This document shows positions 1 through 12,290 of a stretch of 64,000 bases of DNA, piece after piece. Each line of letters begins with the position of its first letter. Positions within the stretch are counted from its first letter, which is position 1. The notes beneath the pieces are model-generated. The model made no database searches. It worked only from the letters and a program-made list of their open reading frames with translations, and had not been told where the DNA came from. The translations under genes were made by a program, and so were the position numbers. The DNA is from Chinchilla lanigera (Eukaryota > Chordata > Mammalia > Rodentia > Chinchillidae): positions 13,370,177 to 13,434,176 of the forward strand of contig NW_004955417.1 of the NCBI RefSeq assembly GCF_000276665.1, written 5' to 3'.

Positions 1-26
1 AAAAAAAAAAAAAAAAAAAAAAAAAA
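1..26. repeat. Poly(A) run at window edge
   Basis: The window opens on 26 adenines. This could be the tail of a retroposon lying to the left or a homopolymer contig edge; nothing in the window decides which. Confidence 0.8.
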
Positions 27-1359
27 GAAATTCAGCCCAAGACCCACCAGCATCTCAGATTCATATGCTCGCCTCAAAAGCACCCAGCATGTGACCTGAG
101 AAAGTACCTATTGCACCACAGCATAATGAATTGTGTCCACGGCTCTCTTTACCACTAGAGGGAACTCCTCTCTGCAACCCAGAACCTAGCACAGAGTCGA
201 AACATAAAAGATGTTCAATAAGGAAAGAGGTGGGACAGGAAACAGGGAGAATGCAGCAACCAACAACTGAACAAGGAGAGTTTCAGTTCTCGACCAGGAC
301 TATCTGGTACAAATATAAAGCAAAACGTGAGCATGAACCACATATATAATTGTTTACTTTCTAGTAGTCACATTAAAAGAAGGAAAAATAAATTGGTAAG
401 ATTAATTTTAACAACATATTTTACTTAGCACCACATGACCATGTTAATCCAAATGGAAAAAAAAAAAAAAATTGTGAGATTTAAATTCTTTTGCATTAAG
501 TCTTACATAACTGTTGTGTATTTTATATTCACTAAGCATTTCAGTTCAGAGCAGATACGTTTTAGGGGTTCAACAGGCACTTGCGGCTGTGGGCTACCAG
601 AGTAAACAGGGCAGCTCTAGATTGTGCACAGCTTCTCAGGAGTCTTTCCCAGTTCAGAAACCCTGCCTTTGCCCACAAGAGCCCCACATACTTCTCAGTG
701 TCCAGCCTGCCCCCCATAATATCACCCCAGGTCAAGAGCACTCCTCATTTATTCAGGCTTAGAAAATACATCATCCTATCTCCCGATTCCTGACCTAAAA
801 TTTCATTAACCTGGTGTTATTCGGTATTAATCTGCTTAAGAGCTAACATCCCCAGGTAACATCCTGACTTTAATAGGTGTTGGAAAGAAAGACTCTATCT
901 TCCCACCAAAAGCTTTATACATATTCTACACTGACAAAACTATGAACAGGAACCTCGGCCAACACCCTTTATGAAGACACCTCACCAGGTCTCTGGCACA
1001 CTTTGAAGACACTGTTTCCTGTCTCCAGGGCCCCTGGGCCCCAGTGCCAAGCACTGTGTCTGGCCTGGAGGGAGCACAGTAAATATTGGCACCAAATCCC
1101 TTTGAAATTTGTGAGACTCCTATGTGAGAACTTGGCTACAGGTAGTTAGGGCTACCTGGCAGGAAAAAGAAATTCATAGGGCATGACTAAAGTTGTTCTT
1201 GGGTTTTTAAGTCAAAAAATCAGTCTTTTATTAGAACATGGGAGAAACAAAATGACATAGTGGGAAGAAAAAATATGGCAGAAATCCTTTGGCCACAGAT
1301 GTGAGAATAAAGTATATAAGACTAACTTGCAGGGATTATGGGAGAGGATATATATATAC
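27..1359. other. Non-coding stretch, no gene seen
   Basis: The small open frames at 131-349 and 514-793 show no domain, codon pattern or splice context. Around 1035-1090 there is a MIR/L2-like tail motif (agcacagtaaatattgg). Otherwise the stretch is unassigned A/T-rich DNA with one A run at 459-471. Confidence 0.5.
152..166 (+). promoter_or_regulatory. CTCF-like motif
   Basis: The sequence ccactagagggaact fits most of the CTCF core (CCAsyAGrkGGC) but departs at the 3' end. It lies outside any recognised young repeat. Motif match only; occupancy is unknown. Confidence 0.3.
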
Positions 1360-1900
1360 ATCCCTTCAACAAGGATTTCTTAGCTGCTGTGATACTCCAG
1401 GCTCAGTGCTTGGCAAAAACCACGAGATATAAGGCCTTGATCCTATCCTAAAGGAGTTCTGGATCAAAAAGAGACAGATGTGAAAATAAGCAGTTTCCTA
1501 CCTGTGATGTGATGAAAGCTGTCAGCTGTCCTGCAGTGGGGACACTGACAGAGAAATGTGGCGGAAGAGGAAGAAGTGGCTATGGAGGGAATTCTGTGAT
1601 GGCTTCATAAAGGAAGGCCTTGAGGGGTCTCTGCCAGCTCAATTTAACCTGAGCAAAGGTCTAGAAAATACACAGAACATTCTAGAAAGGAGAGCAATTC
1701 AGTGTGATTGGAGCAGAGCCTTAGATAGTAAGTGGATTGTGGCAGGAGGTGGCACTGAAAAAGCATATTGAGCCCAGTCCACAAAGGTCCTTACATGCTC
1801 CACATGGGGATTAGGGCTCCAGCCTAAAGGTGAGGAGAGACCAGTCAGAAGCTTGAAGTGGATACATGACAAGCAAGGATTTCTCTGCCTCAAATAAGTT
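1360..1900 (-). mobile_element. Ancient L2-like fragment
   Basis: The reverse-complement L2 layout is visible: a tail-like motif near 1380-1410, then a 'gcttcataaaggaaggcct' block (about 1601-1620) and 'gagcaaaggtctagaaa'. It is heavily diverged with no coding capacity. Assignment is by remembered consensus. Confidence 0.5.
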
Positions 1901-2407
1901 AGAATGTGGCTTGTTTTGGCCAATTGACTGTGACTAGAAGGGACATAGGTCACTTGCAGACAGATACTTAACAGCCATTGAGTGCTCTGCTGTGGTCTCT
2001 CTTCTAGCCAGTGACCAGCAATTTTAAGATAGTGGCTTTTCTGTCACCTGGTTCCTGAGTGATTACCATGAGCAAAGCCCTCCTGCTGAATGACAGTGAA
2101 CTAACTTGTAGCAATAGTAAGAAATACACCTTTGCTGTTTTAGCCATTTTGATTGTTTATTGCTGTGATAAAACTGCAGGCTACCCTGACTGATCCCCTG
2201 GGACAGTACCGTGACCAGACCCATATTTTTTAAAGTTGATAGCTGGAGACACAGAGGATGGTGAAAAGGAAGTTAATTCCAGGCAGGGAAGCCAATAGAG
2301 AGAGGAAAGGCTTACATTTAGAGCAAAAATAGTGAAGTGAAGAAAATTAGTTGTACTTAAGTCAACTGCAGTATCAATAACAATTTAGTAACTAAAAATA
2401 TGTGATT

Positions 2408-2567
2408 GCCGGGCATGGTGGCACACACTTGTAATCCCAGCACTCAGGAGGCTGAGGCAGGAGGTTCATTGTGAGTTCAAGACCAACCTGGGCTACAAAG
2501 TGAGCTCATGGCTGGCCTGAACTGTACAGAAAGACCCTGTCTCAAAAAGACAAAAATAAATAAAAAT
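2408..2567 (+). mobile_element. B1-like SINE
   Basis: It starts gccgggcatggtggcacac, carries the 'taatcccagcactcaggaggctgaggcagg' region, and ends in a caaaaataaa tail. A 14-bp TSD, aaaaatatgtgatt, flanks it at 2394-2407 and 2568-2581, so the copy is full length and L1-mobilised. Confidence 0.95.
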
Positions 2568-2880
2568 AAAAATATGTGATTTATAGATGTGCTAATCACC
2601 TATTCTTATAAACAAATTGCCAAAATCGATCAGTTTAAAACAATGAAACAATATGTATTATCTCACATATTTTTGAGAGTTAGGAAGGCCAAGAACAGCT
2701 TAGCAGGTGATTCCGGTTCAGGGCCCCTGGTGAGGTTGCCCAGTCAAGTTGCTGGCCAGGGCACTGTCATCTGAAGTTCTGACTGGGGTTAAAGGATCCC
2801 CTTCCATCACAGTTCTATATGTGGCTGCTATATCAATGCCACTTGTCAGCATGAGGCTTTAGATCCTTTCCATGGGGACC

Positions 2881-2896
2881 CTGCCCTCTAGTGCTG
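2881..2896 (-). promoter_or_regulatory. CTCF-like motif (reverse)
   Basis: ctgccctctagtgctg reads on the minus strand as cagcactagagggcag, one base off the core consensus at the first C. No repeat assignment here. Confidence 0.35.
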
Positions 2897-3711
2897 CCTG
2901 AATGTCCCCAAGACATGGCGCCTGGCTTTCCCCAGAATGAATGACCAAAAGAGGACATGGTGAAGTGGTCATTTCCTTCATGGCCCTGCTTTAGAAGCCA
3001 CACACCATCCCTTTCAACACACGCTGTAGTCACAGAGAACAATCACAATACAGTGTAGAAAGGGACCATAAAATAGATGAGTACAAGGAAGTAAAGAGAA
3101 TCAGCAGCCAGCTTGGAGCCTGACTACCACAAAGAATGAGATGGGAGCAAAGAAGCTGACTCTGTAAGAGCAGAGGGAGGAGGTAGGTCACATGGAGGAT
3201 CCTAAAAGACATGCAACCAGGGATGACTAATCAACGTGTGAATATAAGAGGCTCCTAGGAGAGGCCAGGGTTGAAAATTTAGGGGTCAATATTATCTAAG
3301 GGTGGAGGGAGTAACAGCAGAAAAGTACATGATCCAGGAAGTGTGTGCAGAAAGAAACACAAGGAACAGAACTTAGAGAGACAGCCTGCTATTTAAGGGC
3401 TGGGGAAACAGATTAAAGTCAGCAAGTGACACAGGGCAGAAGGTGTCAGGGAAGCAAGTAGAGAAAAAGACTTGTTCAATTGGGACAGGGAAGGAGGAAG
3501 AGAGTTCTCTTAGGGCTTCAGCAGCCAGGCCAAGTGACATAAAGCAGCTGAACAACAGGAAGCTGAGACCAGACCCCTGGAATTCACCAGGAAAGTAAGT
3601 GGCCATGTAGGAAGTGGTGTCTAGTAGGGGTGGAATGGTAGCACTCCCCGTAATGCATGGTTTTGCCATTGGGATTAAGTCATCTTCTCATGCAGTGGAG
3701 GTGGCTTTCCA

Positions 3712-4075
3712 TGTCTTAGTTACTTTTCTCTCATTGCTGGGACAACATACCTGAACCCCAAAATTAAGGAAGGTTTATTTTGCTCAGTTTGTGGAGGCTT
3801 CATACACAGGTGGCTCCAAGGCACAGTGGCACATGGCAGAGGGCAACAGTTCATGGCGGTGGAAAACAGCAAAAGCTGTAAGAGCAAAAAAGGAAGGAGC
3901 AGCAAGAGAGAGCCTCTTTCTTTCCTTTATATTGTATGCAAGCTCCCCGCCCCAGGGTGGGGGTAGCACTCACACCCATAATCCCAGCATTGGACCATGA
4001 ATCAATCCAAAACTCTAGAAGCCACCCTGTGACTACATGAGGCTTTGGAGGGACATCTAGACACAAACCATGACA
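3712..4075 (-). mobile_element. Solo LTR, MaLR-like
   Basis: On the minus strand it runs tgtcatggtttgtgtctagatg... through 'ccaccgccatgaactg' to ...aaaataaacc (poly(A) signal) and ...agagaaaagtaactaagaca. About 364 bp, TG...CA ends. No convincing TSD was found. It shares structure with the copies at 12835-13201, 37667-38040 and 40218-40419. Confidence 0.8.
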
Positions 4076-4382
4076 CCACATAACAGCATCATACACTGAG
4101 TACGAAACAACCACAATCCACCCACTACAGAAGAACAATTCCATACAGTAATACTCATTTCACCACAGGTATATCATGCTCTGTCAATTTGTGATGGGCA
4201 GTGAATGGTCTAATCAAACACATCTCCTCTTCCCAGATAGCCAGGCCTTCTGTAGGTTAGGATGCTGGCCAGCTTCCAAGGGTGAGCTGTGGCTTGGCAG
4301 CTAGTCTAAGGGTCTAGGGTTATGAGATGAGAGCTCATAAACCCAGAATCACAGGATTGGAGAGCAGCAAAAAGAAATCATC

Positions 4383-4812
4383 CTGCTGGGTTTTCTTTTT
4401 CTTTATTTTTTGTTTAATTTGTATCAGTCCATGTCTGCAGCACACAGCGATTACACTCCTCGTGGAGAGTTGGTGCCAACGCAGAACACACCTTCATTCT
4501 TTTTACTTCCCCTCCCCCTCCGTACACCTGCCATCTCTTGGTCCCCTTCCCTCTTGCAAAATATCTTATTATCATTTGATAATATCTGTTCCTTATTATA
4601 TCTGTTCCTTTTTATCTATCTTTTATTTTGTTCTTTAAATTACTAATGCCTTAGGTTTCTCATATAAGCGAAACTAGCCACTTTTTATGTCTTGTGTGTC
4701 TGATTTATTTCACTTAACATTATGGTTTCAAGGTGCATCCATGTTCCTACAACTGACTCAAAATGTATCCTTCTTTATGGCAGAATAGTACTCCTTTATG
4801 TAGAACTACTAC
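4383..4812 (-). mobile_element. L1 3' end, antisense
   Basis: The reverse complement carries the L1 3' landmarks 'tattctgccataaagaagg', 'aacatggatgcacc' and 'gttaagtgaaataaatcag', followed by a purine-rich 3'UTR. The same 3'UTR recurs near 28838-28925, 32690-32880 and 57250-57450. Confidence 0.75.
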
Positions 4813-6340
4813 TTGATGAACCTTTTTTAGATAAACTAAGATTTAATCCAATAAGATTAAATTACTTCCTCAAAGCCACATAGTTTTTTTTTTTTCTTTT
4901 TTCTCTTTTTTTCTTCATGAGTGAAAGGGAATGCCCAAGCTTTCTAATTTCCTGCCAGTACTCTTTTCACTTAATTGCATTTCTTCAGACTATTTGAGTG
5001 CACACGGGTGCACACATACACACACACCCCTCAAATGACATCAGGAGAAAATGATATTCACTATTCTAGCGTCTCCCACTTTAACATTGCTAAAATGAAC
5101 CTCTTGATTTTGTTCCCCCAAATACATCTCTCCTCTCTCATCTGTCCCATAACTATAAAGGATTCACCCACCCATACTCCATATATCTCCCTTACCATCT
5201 CTCTGTCTCGCCCTCACCACATTTGCCAGCATCTGACCTTGTTTTGCATTTTTATTTGTATACTATCACTCCCCCTACAGAAGTATTTTGGTGTCTGACA
5301 AAATCTTCAATGCCTAAAAGTGCCTAGCACATTGTAGTATCCTCAAAATATTGTTGAAAAATTAATACTAAACCCTAAGGTTAGGAAATACTCCAATGGG
5401 AATTTTATTTTTAGTCAAATGAGAATTTAACCCAGGGACTTACCAGGAGATGAACATAGACATGTCACTGTCATTGCCACAATCAGTGCAGCTGCCTTTG
5501 GTGGGGGTCCATTCACAGTAGCCCTGAGATCTCTGTCTAGGACCCAATATCGACCCACTAATATACCCAGGAACCAGTGACTCTGAAACGACAGGAGATA
5601 ATATGGGAAAACCAAAACTCATTACTGCTCTACACTAACTTTGGCCATACCCTGTCAGTATCCACCGAGCCTCCCTCCCTCCTAGACATCTTGCCAGGAG
5701 ATTACAGAAACAAACAGAGACACAAAGCAATGAAGGGCACTGCTGTGAGGCATCCAACTGCACTACTCCATTCCTTCACTTAGCCACTTATTCTGTTCAT
5801 TCAGCAAGCATTCACTGACTGAGTACTGTGTGCCAGACACTGCTAGGTGCCTCATCTAAAATCTTGGAATAATGTTTCCGTTGTTTTTGTTTCCATTGTG
5901 AAAGTTATCGGTATCCTTGTCCCCATCAGCTATCTCATTATTCATGCAAATTTGGAGACACGGAAATCTCCCAAGGAAAGCTAAAGGAAGGCACATAGGT
6001 GTCACTGACTTACTTTTCCTGCCATGGAAGGTGATGATGGAAAGCAGTCTCACCTACAACCATCGCCAAGTTGCTTTATTCTAAGAATCAATCTATCTTT
6101 GGACCATAATATCTAAGTTATAATAGTGAGGGGAAGCATCTGGTCTCCTACTTTAGCAATATTTTCCCAGTCATAATTTAGTCTTCAGAATCCTGTACAA
6201 CTGTGGGGATGATAACAGACTAAGTAAATGACTGTGGTACACTGAATTCTTATTTTCATTCTGAAAATGAAAACTTGATCGTGCTACCTACTATTTTGCA
6301 GCTCTTCCCATGATCTGTTGTAACATATCATGATAGAATA
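4813..6340. other. Non-coding stretch with L2/MIR-like tails
   Basis: No gene is seen. Short ancient-repeat tails are recognisable at about 5305-5370 (gtgcctagcacattgtagta) and 5775-5850 (cattcagcaagcattcactg...tgtgccagacactgctagg). A short CA run lies near 5015-5030. Confidence 0.5.
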
Positions 6341-6355
6341 GAAACTATCTAGGAG

Positions 6356-6450
6356 GGGGCTGGGGATTTAGCTTAGTGGCACAGAGCCTGCCTGGCAAGC
6401 ATGACGTCATGAGTTTGATTCCTGGTACCAGAAAAAAAACAAAAAAAAAA
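6356..6450 (+). mobile_element. ID-like tRNA-derived SINE
   Basis: The body starts gggggctggggatttagctt with an A box (tagcttagtgg) and a B-box-like stretch (gagtttgattcc), then an A-rich tail. A perfect 15-bp TSD, gaaactatctaggag, occurs at 6341-6355 and 6451-6465. Confidence 0.95.
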
Positions 6451-6564
6451 GAAACTATCTAGGAGCCAACAAGATGCTGACTCTTGTTGTGTGTATTTGG
6501 AAATAGTGCATGGCACACAAGAAATCAAAAGATTAAAGTTTTGCACATTTTTAAAGACCCTCAG

Positions 6565-6677
6565 CAAGGGGCTGGGGATTTAGCTCAGCTGCACAGTGCT
6601 TGCCTAGCAAGTGCAAGGTTGTGAGTTTGATTCCCAGTACTGGAAGAAAAAACAATAAAAAATAAATTTAAAAAAAG
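6565..6677 (+). mobile_element. ID-like tRNA-derived SINE
   Basis: ctggggatttagctcagc...gtgagtttgattcccagtac followed by an irregular A-rich tail. The TSD taaagaccctcag is at 6552-6564 and 6678-6690. Confidence 0.93.
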
Positions 6678-7235
6678 TAAAGACCCTCAGTGAGACCAGC
6701 AAGGCCTAACATCTTGAAAAATAAATGAGAAACAAAGGAGGATTTGCCGGTGCTAAGATTTGGCAAAGCAGGATACAAAGTCAACATTTAAGAAGTCAAT
6801 AGCTTTTCTATACACCAATAATGAACTAGGTGAAAAAGAAATCAGGAAAGCAATTCCATTAGCAATAGCTTCAAAAATAAAACAAAATTTAGGAATTAAC
6901 CTAACCACTGAGGTGAAAAACCTTTACAATGAAAATTACAGAATACTGAAGAAAGCAATTGAAGAAAGATGAAAAGACTTCCCATGTTCATAGATTAGTA
7001 GAATTAACTCTATTAAAATGGCCATATAACCAATAATGATATACAAATTCAATGCAATCCAAATCAAAATTCCAATGACATCCTTCAAAGAATGAGAAAA
7101 ACATCCTAAAATTTATAGAAAAACACAAAAACACATAAAATAACCAAACCAATCCTAAGCCAAAAGAGCAAAGTTGGATACATTACAATATCTAAATTAA
7201 AACTATATCAAAAGCCATATTAATAAAAACAGCAA

Positions 7236-7402
7236 GCTGCACATGGTGGTGCACACCTGTAATCCCAGCACTTGGGAGGCTGAAGCAGGAAGATCACTTT
7301 GAGTTCGAGGCCAGCTTGGGCTACAAAGTGAGTTCAAGTTCACTCTGAATTGCACAGCGAAACCCTGACTCAAAAAGGCAAAAAATAAATAAATAAATAA
7401 AA
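7236..7402 (+). mobile_element. B1-like SINE nested in L1
   Basis: gctgcacatggtggtgcaca...tgactcaaaaaggcaaaaaat with a (AAAT)n tail. It interrupts the L1 sequence around 'aaaacagca', short forms of which sit on both sides. Confidence 0.9.
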
Positions 7403-8098
7403 ACTAAAAATAGCATGGTATTGGCACAAAAGTAGACACACTGACAACTAGAATCAAGTAGAGGACATAGAAACAAACCCACACATCTACAATCATCTGG
7501 TTCTTGATAAAAGAGCCAAAAATGTCTTGGAGAAAAGACAGCTTAAATTGTGCTTTGGAAAACTGGCTGTCTACTTGTAGAAGATTGAAACTAGATCTTT
7601 ATTGCTCATCCTGTATAAAAATCAATTCAAAAATCAAAGAACGAGGTACTAAACCTAAAACTACTAGAGTAAACTGCTGGAAGGAAACATAGGGAAAACA
7701 TAGGCACAGGCAAAGGCTTCTTCAAGAGGACTCCAGCAGCACAGGAAATAATAGCAAGAATCAACAAATGAGACTTCACCAAATTTAAATTTTCTACACA
7801 ATAAAAGAAACAGAAACAACAGATGGCCTACAGAATGGGAGAAAATCTTTCCCAGCTTCTCTTCCCACAGAGGATTAATATCTAGAATATATAAAGAACT
7901 CAAAAAGTTAACACCAAAAATATCAAACAGCCCAATCAATAAATGAGCAAATGAACAGACACTTCTAAATAGAAGTACAAACGGCCAAAAAGTGTAAAAT
8001 GTTCAACATCTTCAGCCATTAGGGAAATGCAGATCAAAACTACAATGAGATTCTATCTCAGCCCAGTCAGAATGGCTATCATCAAAATCACAAAACAG

Positions 8099-8318
8099 CC
8101 CTGCATGGTGGCACATGCCTATAATACCAAAACTCTGGGACATTGAGGAAGTAGCATCACGAGTCAGAACCCAGCCTGGGCAACTTAGCAACTTAGAGAG
8201 ACCCTCTCTCAAAATTAAAAAAAAAAAAAAAAAAGCTGAAGCTATAGTTCAGTGTGAAGGTCCTAGGTTCAATCCACCGTTCTGGGGGAAAAAAGAAAAG
8301 TAAAAAAATAAATAAACA
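8099..8318 (+). mobile_element. B1-dID dimeric SINE nested in L1
   Basis: A diverged B1 half (catggtggcacatgcctata...gagaccctctctcaaaatt) and an A-rich linker are followed by a degenerate ID half (gctgaagctatagttcagtg...ggttcaatcc). Dimers of this type are known from several rodent lineages outside the mouse/rat clade. Confidence 0.8.
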
Positions 8319-8860
8319 CTGGAAAGGATGCTGGGGTTGGGGGAGGAATCCTTCTACATCACTGTGAATATGTAAATTAGTGCATTCACTGTGGAGATCA
8401 GTATGGAGCTTCCTCAGAAAAACTAAAAACAGACCTACTACTTGACCCAGCTATACCACTTCTTGGTATATACTTGAAGGAATCAAAGTCAGCATACTTT
8501 AAAGATACCTGCATGCCATGTTAACTGTGGCACAATTTACAACGGCCAAGATATGGATCCAGCCTGGGGGCCCATCAACAGATGAATGCATAAAGAAATG
8601 GGGTATTACACATAATGGAGTATCATTCAGATGTAAAGAATGAAATTACATCATTTGCAGGAAAATAGATGGAACTGGTCCATCATGTGTGGCAAAATAT
8701 GCCAGGCTCAGACAAGTATTGCTTATTCTCCCTAATATATTAAAATCTAAATCTAAAAGGATGATGTGATGTTTACTATGTAACACCCTCACAAGTCGGT
8801 GCTATGAAGGGCAGAAAAATGAAATGAGATTCCCACCTTCAAAATCTGGGAAGATCCCAC

Positions 8861-9944
8861 TTTATATAAAAATCATAATGCAAGGCAGAAGGTGATGATT
8901 GCCATAGGACAGTCATAGACACAACAATACAAAAGAGAAAATAGATCAGTTCATGCTAGGGAGAATCAAGCAAGGCTTTTGAGGTCGGCCTTAAAGAATA
9001 CATAGAATTTGGATTTTCTGAGATCAGAAAAAGAATTCTCAGTTGAGCTAGGAGCAACAAGAGAGCACAATATATTCATATAATTCTCACTGTGTCAGAG
9101 GCCCCTTGGATGACTTTGTTACAAATATATTTTACAAATCTTAATAGAAAAGAGACTGGAAAGAAAAAAGTACCAAAAAGTCAGTAACAACAGTCACCTC
9201 TGGGTGGAAAAAAAATTTTTGTATATTTTTCAGTTGTCTTTAAAGAGCATGCATTGTTTTTAAATTAAGAAAAAACTGTATTTTACCTTTTCAACAAAGA
9301 TGTTCAAATCAACAATCTCAAAATTGTTGTCACTAAAAAGGGGAAAATCTAGGCTTTTCAGATACAGAGGTATAATTGAGACAACTTAATCATGGCAATT
9401 ATGCAATGGAGGAAGAAAATGGCCAGGACGGGTAGTTGACAGATCGGAGGGTTCTTCTACATTTGTACTCAGATTTTAGTCTCTGTGAGGGTTTTTCTTT
9501 TAAGCAAGCGACAACTGCCCTCTGCTGGTGATGCCAAAGTTACAAAAGATGGGATTTGCCTTTTCCATCTCACACACACACAAAAAGTAAAATAACCATT
9601 CTGATCTCACAAGCAAGCATCAGTTTTATCACTCTGACAGATTTTCAATGTATTTAAGCTACTCCTGCATCAGAGAGAAAAGCCCATTTGTTCACTCCTC
9701 CTGGTAGGCCAATGTTGGTGACTTCAAACTGTCATCGGTCCAGACACCTGGCAGTAGGGTAGGCTTCGTGTGGCTTGTAGGGTGCGGTACCTGCATAGTA
9801 CTTGGGGCTGGGTAAAAGATGTCTTGCAGAGTTCCCTACACAGAAATCAACCCAATGCATCTCCCAGCTCAAGAGCTTTGATTTCTACTGAATTAAGCTG
9901 AATTCTCAAGCTCAACACTATGAGCTTTGAGAACTGGCTAATTC
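8861..9944. other. Unassigned non-coding stretch
   Basis: No gene or clear repeat was recognised. It includes a CTCF-like motif at 9515 and a short CA run at about 9572-9583. Confidence 0.4.
9515..9528 (-). promoter_or_regulatory. CTCF-like motif (reverse)
   Basis: ctgccctctgctgg is the reverse of ccagcagagggcag, a close match to the CTCF core, in otherwise unassigned sequence. Prediction only. Confidence 0.45.
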
Positions 9945-10130
9945 ATATTGAGGGGGCTGTCCTGTGCAGTGTCAGAGGCTTAGCCTCCTCCCTGGCCTCT
10001 ACCTACCGCATACCAGTAATGTGCTCCCTTTGGATATAACTACCAAAAATGCCTCCAGACATTGCCAAATACCTTCTCCCATATCGGAGTGGGGTGGGGG
10101 ACAAAACAGCTCTCCGCTGAGAGCCACAAC
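9945..10130 (-). mobile_element. MER20-like hAT fossil
   Basis: Landmarks in reverse orientation are 'ggctgtcctgtgcag', 'ccctggcctctaccta', 'ctaccaaaaatgcctccaga' and 'cattgccaaata'. This is the order of a reversed MER20. Ancient and non-autonomous. Confidence 0.7.
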
Positions 10131-10133
10131 TTA

Positions 10134-10200
10134 GACCCTGCTACAATAGCAGAGTCAAGCTTGCTCTGAGTATGGTACAGAGATCATATGGCTTGCAGAG
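10134..10200 (+). mobile_element. Short hAT-like fossil fragment
   Basis: 'tagcagagtcaagcttgctc' through 'agatcatatggcttgcagag' is nearly the same as part of the longer fossil at 14490-14700. It abuts the MER20-like piece. Confidence 0.5.
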
Positions 10201-10907
10201 ACTTCATTTCCTGTTAAGGCCTAGGTGTGGCTACAAAGCATCATTTTTCCTGTGTGCAAATACACAGGGGTGGCAAGGACAAAGTGTTCCCTGTCACCCT
10301 GTGCTATGCCCTTCACTGCCTGGGGTTTGGTTTCATCACCTGTACAAAGCTGATGTCATAACTTGTACCTTCCGGGACTGTCGCTCACCTAGCTAACAAG
10401 AATGTGCTAAACACCCGTCATGTAGGAGGGAGGCGGTGTGCTGAGGGCCTCCCTGAGAATAAGCCAAGCCAGAAAGTGAGACCCTTCCAGGAGCAGGAAG
10501 CACTAGACCCTTCTGCTTCGGAAGTAAAACAAAGACCCAATCACTGGAGGGGAACACTTCAGAAAAGACAGAATATAGGCCCACCATCTCTTGTTTATAT
10601 TTCTGAAGTCCAAAGAAAACATTGAAACAGTTTTCTCGTTTTCCTACATTTGACATCAAAGTCTATTTGGTGGCCAAGCCTGATCTAAAATAAATGAGGC
10701 TATCTGCAGTCTTCACTTATCCTAGGAATTGTGAATATTATACTTTTCTGCAAAAACATTAGTGTATTTGGTCTAAATGTACCTTATTAGACTGTGCTGT
10801 GCGTGTCACACAACACAGAACATAGTTTGACTTTTCTGAAGTCCAAATTATACTAATATCAGCATATATATGGCCCCAAAGGATTTGAATAAGAGATCGT
10901 GAGTGAG
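10201..10907. other. Unassigned non-coding stretch
   Basis: Overlapping short frames at 10172-10659 on both strands have no recognisable domain and no supporting splice or start context. No repeat family was assigned. Confidence 0.4.
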
Positions 10908-11190
10908 GGTCTTGGTTACTTTTCTCTCACTTTTGGGACAAAATACCTGATACCCAACATTAAGGAAGAAAAGTTTTGTTTAGCTCACAGTTTGTGGAGA
11001 TTTCAGTCCATACTAAGCTGGCTCCAAGGCAGGGTGGCACAGAGTACAGGGGCAACACTTCAAGGCGGCAGAAGACAGCAAAAGCAACAAGAGCACAAGG
11101 CAGGGGGAGCAAGCCTCTTTTCCCTCCTTACACTGTATATCTGCTCTCCACCCAGGACCACATCTCCATGCCCTCCTCTTCCACAAGCTG
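10908..11190 (-). mobile_element. MaLR-like LTR, truncated
   Basis: The left part matches the 3712-4075 LTR: 'ttggttacttttctctcac', 'gtttgtggagatttcag', 'gcaaaagcaacaagagc'. The half that would hold the LTR 5' end on the minus strand is missing after about 11190. Confidence 0.7.
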
Positions 11191-11440
11191 AAGATGTTCA
11201 CAGAGTAAGGACCCTGGCCCCTGCTGAATCATTTAGTTGAACTTTTAAACTTTCAAACTGACACAATGAACAACATCCTAGAGAAGCAAGGACATGTACT
11301 TTTCACCCCAGGATATAGAACTGCTGAGTTACTTAGTCAAGATTTTAGACCCTCAAGTTGACCCATATGTGTCAACCATATTACATATACTCACTGTTAT
11401 GTATCAACCATTACAGTAAGTATATATAAATTAGCAAGGA

Positions 11441-12290
11441 AGCCAGGCATGGTGGCCCAGACTGTAATCCTAGCACTCTGATAGTGTTTTAGGCAACTAA
11501 GTTAGATAGAAATATTATAGGCGATCAGGTAGGGGTAGGCCTTCAAAGAAGCCATTGCAGAAGATGAGACACCTTGCAAATATGGGAGAGACAGGCACCT
11601 CCTCTGTGAGCCAGACAGACCTCAAGACAAAAGATAAAACAAATGGACCCACATACCTCCTAAGGATATACATCAGGGGTGTACATTCTAAATAGGTAGC
11701 ATCACCTTGAGAAAGCCAGGAAGAGCCACGAACCCAACCCCCTGCAGGAAAAGCCCTGGTTCTGTATTCACGCCCGATTGCTGAGTGACTTGCTTCCCCA
11801 TTTGATCCCGATCTAATCAATTTTACCTGAGCAGTTGTGCTCATAATCTTATTGGTTGGCCATAGTTTTGTCCCACCTCATGCCCACCTTGCGATTTCCC
11901 ACTTTTCTCCGCCTTGCACCTGCCTCACCTCGCGGTTTTGCTCTACAAAATCCCCAGAAAAGGCAGAGTCCTTGGCAACTCACTCAGGACCCCTTCTGTC
12001 TCTCTCTCAGACAGAAGCTTTTTTCCCTCAATAAATACATTCTGCACTTAATCTCCACTGTTCCTAAAATTCATTCTTTGATTTTAGAGAACATAAACTC
12101 ATACCAGATATCTAGCAAGTGGGGAATTTCTTTCTCCTATATCAGTAGGATGAGGCAGGAGGATCACAAGTTCAAGTTGTTAGCCTGGGCAACTTAACAA
12201 TTTAGCAAGACCCAGTCTTAAAATTTTTAAAAATGCTGAGGACAAGGCTCAGTGCAAAGGTTTTGGGTTCAGTCCCCAGCACTTTAAAAA
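11441..12290 (+). mobile_element. B1-dID SINE split by a solo LTR
   Basis: The 5' part is 11441-11484 (agccaggcatggtggccc...agcactctg). The 3' part is 12145-12290 (aggatgaggcaggaggatca..., then ID half with ggttcagtccccagcac). The TSD aaattagca brackets the whole at 11428-11436 and 12291-12299, so the SINE was one unit before the LTR entered. Confidence 0.85.
11485..12144 (+). mobile_element. Solo LTR, gammaretroviral-type family (copy 1)
   Basis: 660 bp with ends TGTTTTAGG...TATATCA. It carries a 'gctctacaaaa' TATA-like box near 11940 and a poly(A) signal aataaa near 12031. The flanks atag/gtag suggest a 4-bp TSD. The same family recurs at 12598 (-), 19702 (+), 50258 (+) and 54870 (-). A minus-strand open frame at 11515-11844 is incidental. 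Confidence 0.85.

Larger units (their letters stand above)
6735..8860 (+). mobile_element. L1 fragment: ORF2 3' part and 3' end
   Basis: Open to about 6972, the frame gives an L1 ORF2 C-terminal-like peptide (SIAFLYTNNELGEKEIRKAI). Further landmarks are 'cctaagccaaaagagcaaag' near 7155, 'aactggctgtctacttgtagaag' region near 7561, 'aatgcagatcaaaactacaatg' region near 8027 and 'ctggtccatcatgtgtgg' near 8675. Stops and frameshifts make it inactive. It is interrupted by a B1 at 7236 and a B1-dID at 8099. Confidence 0.85.

Noticed and set aside
6356..6450. tRNA gene
   Set aside because: The A- and B-box sequences belong to ID-like SINEs with A tails and TSDs. No cloverleaf or 3' terminus of a functional tRNA was seen, and the same holds for all other ID copies.
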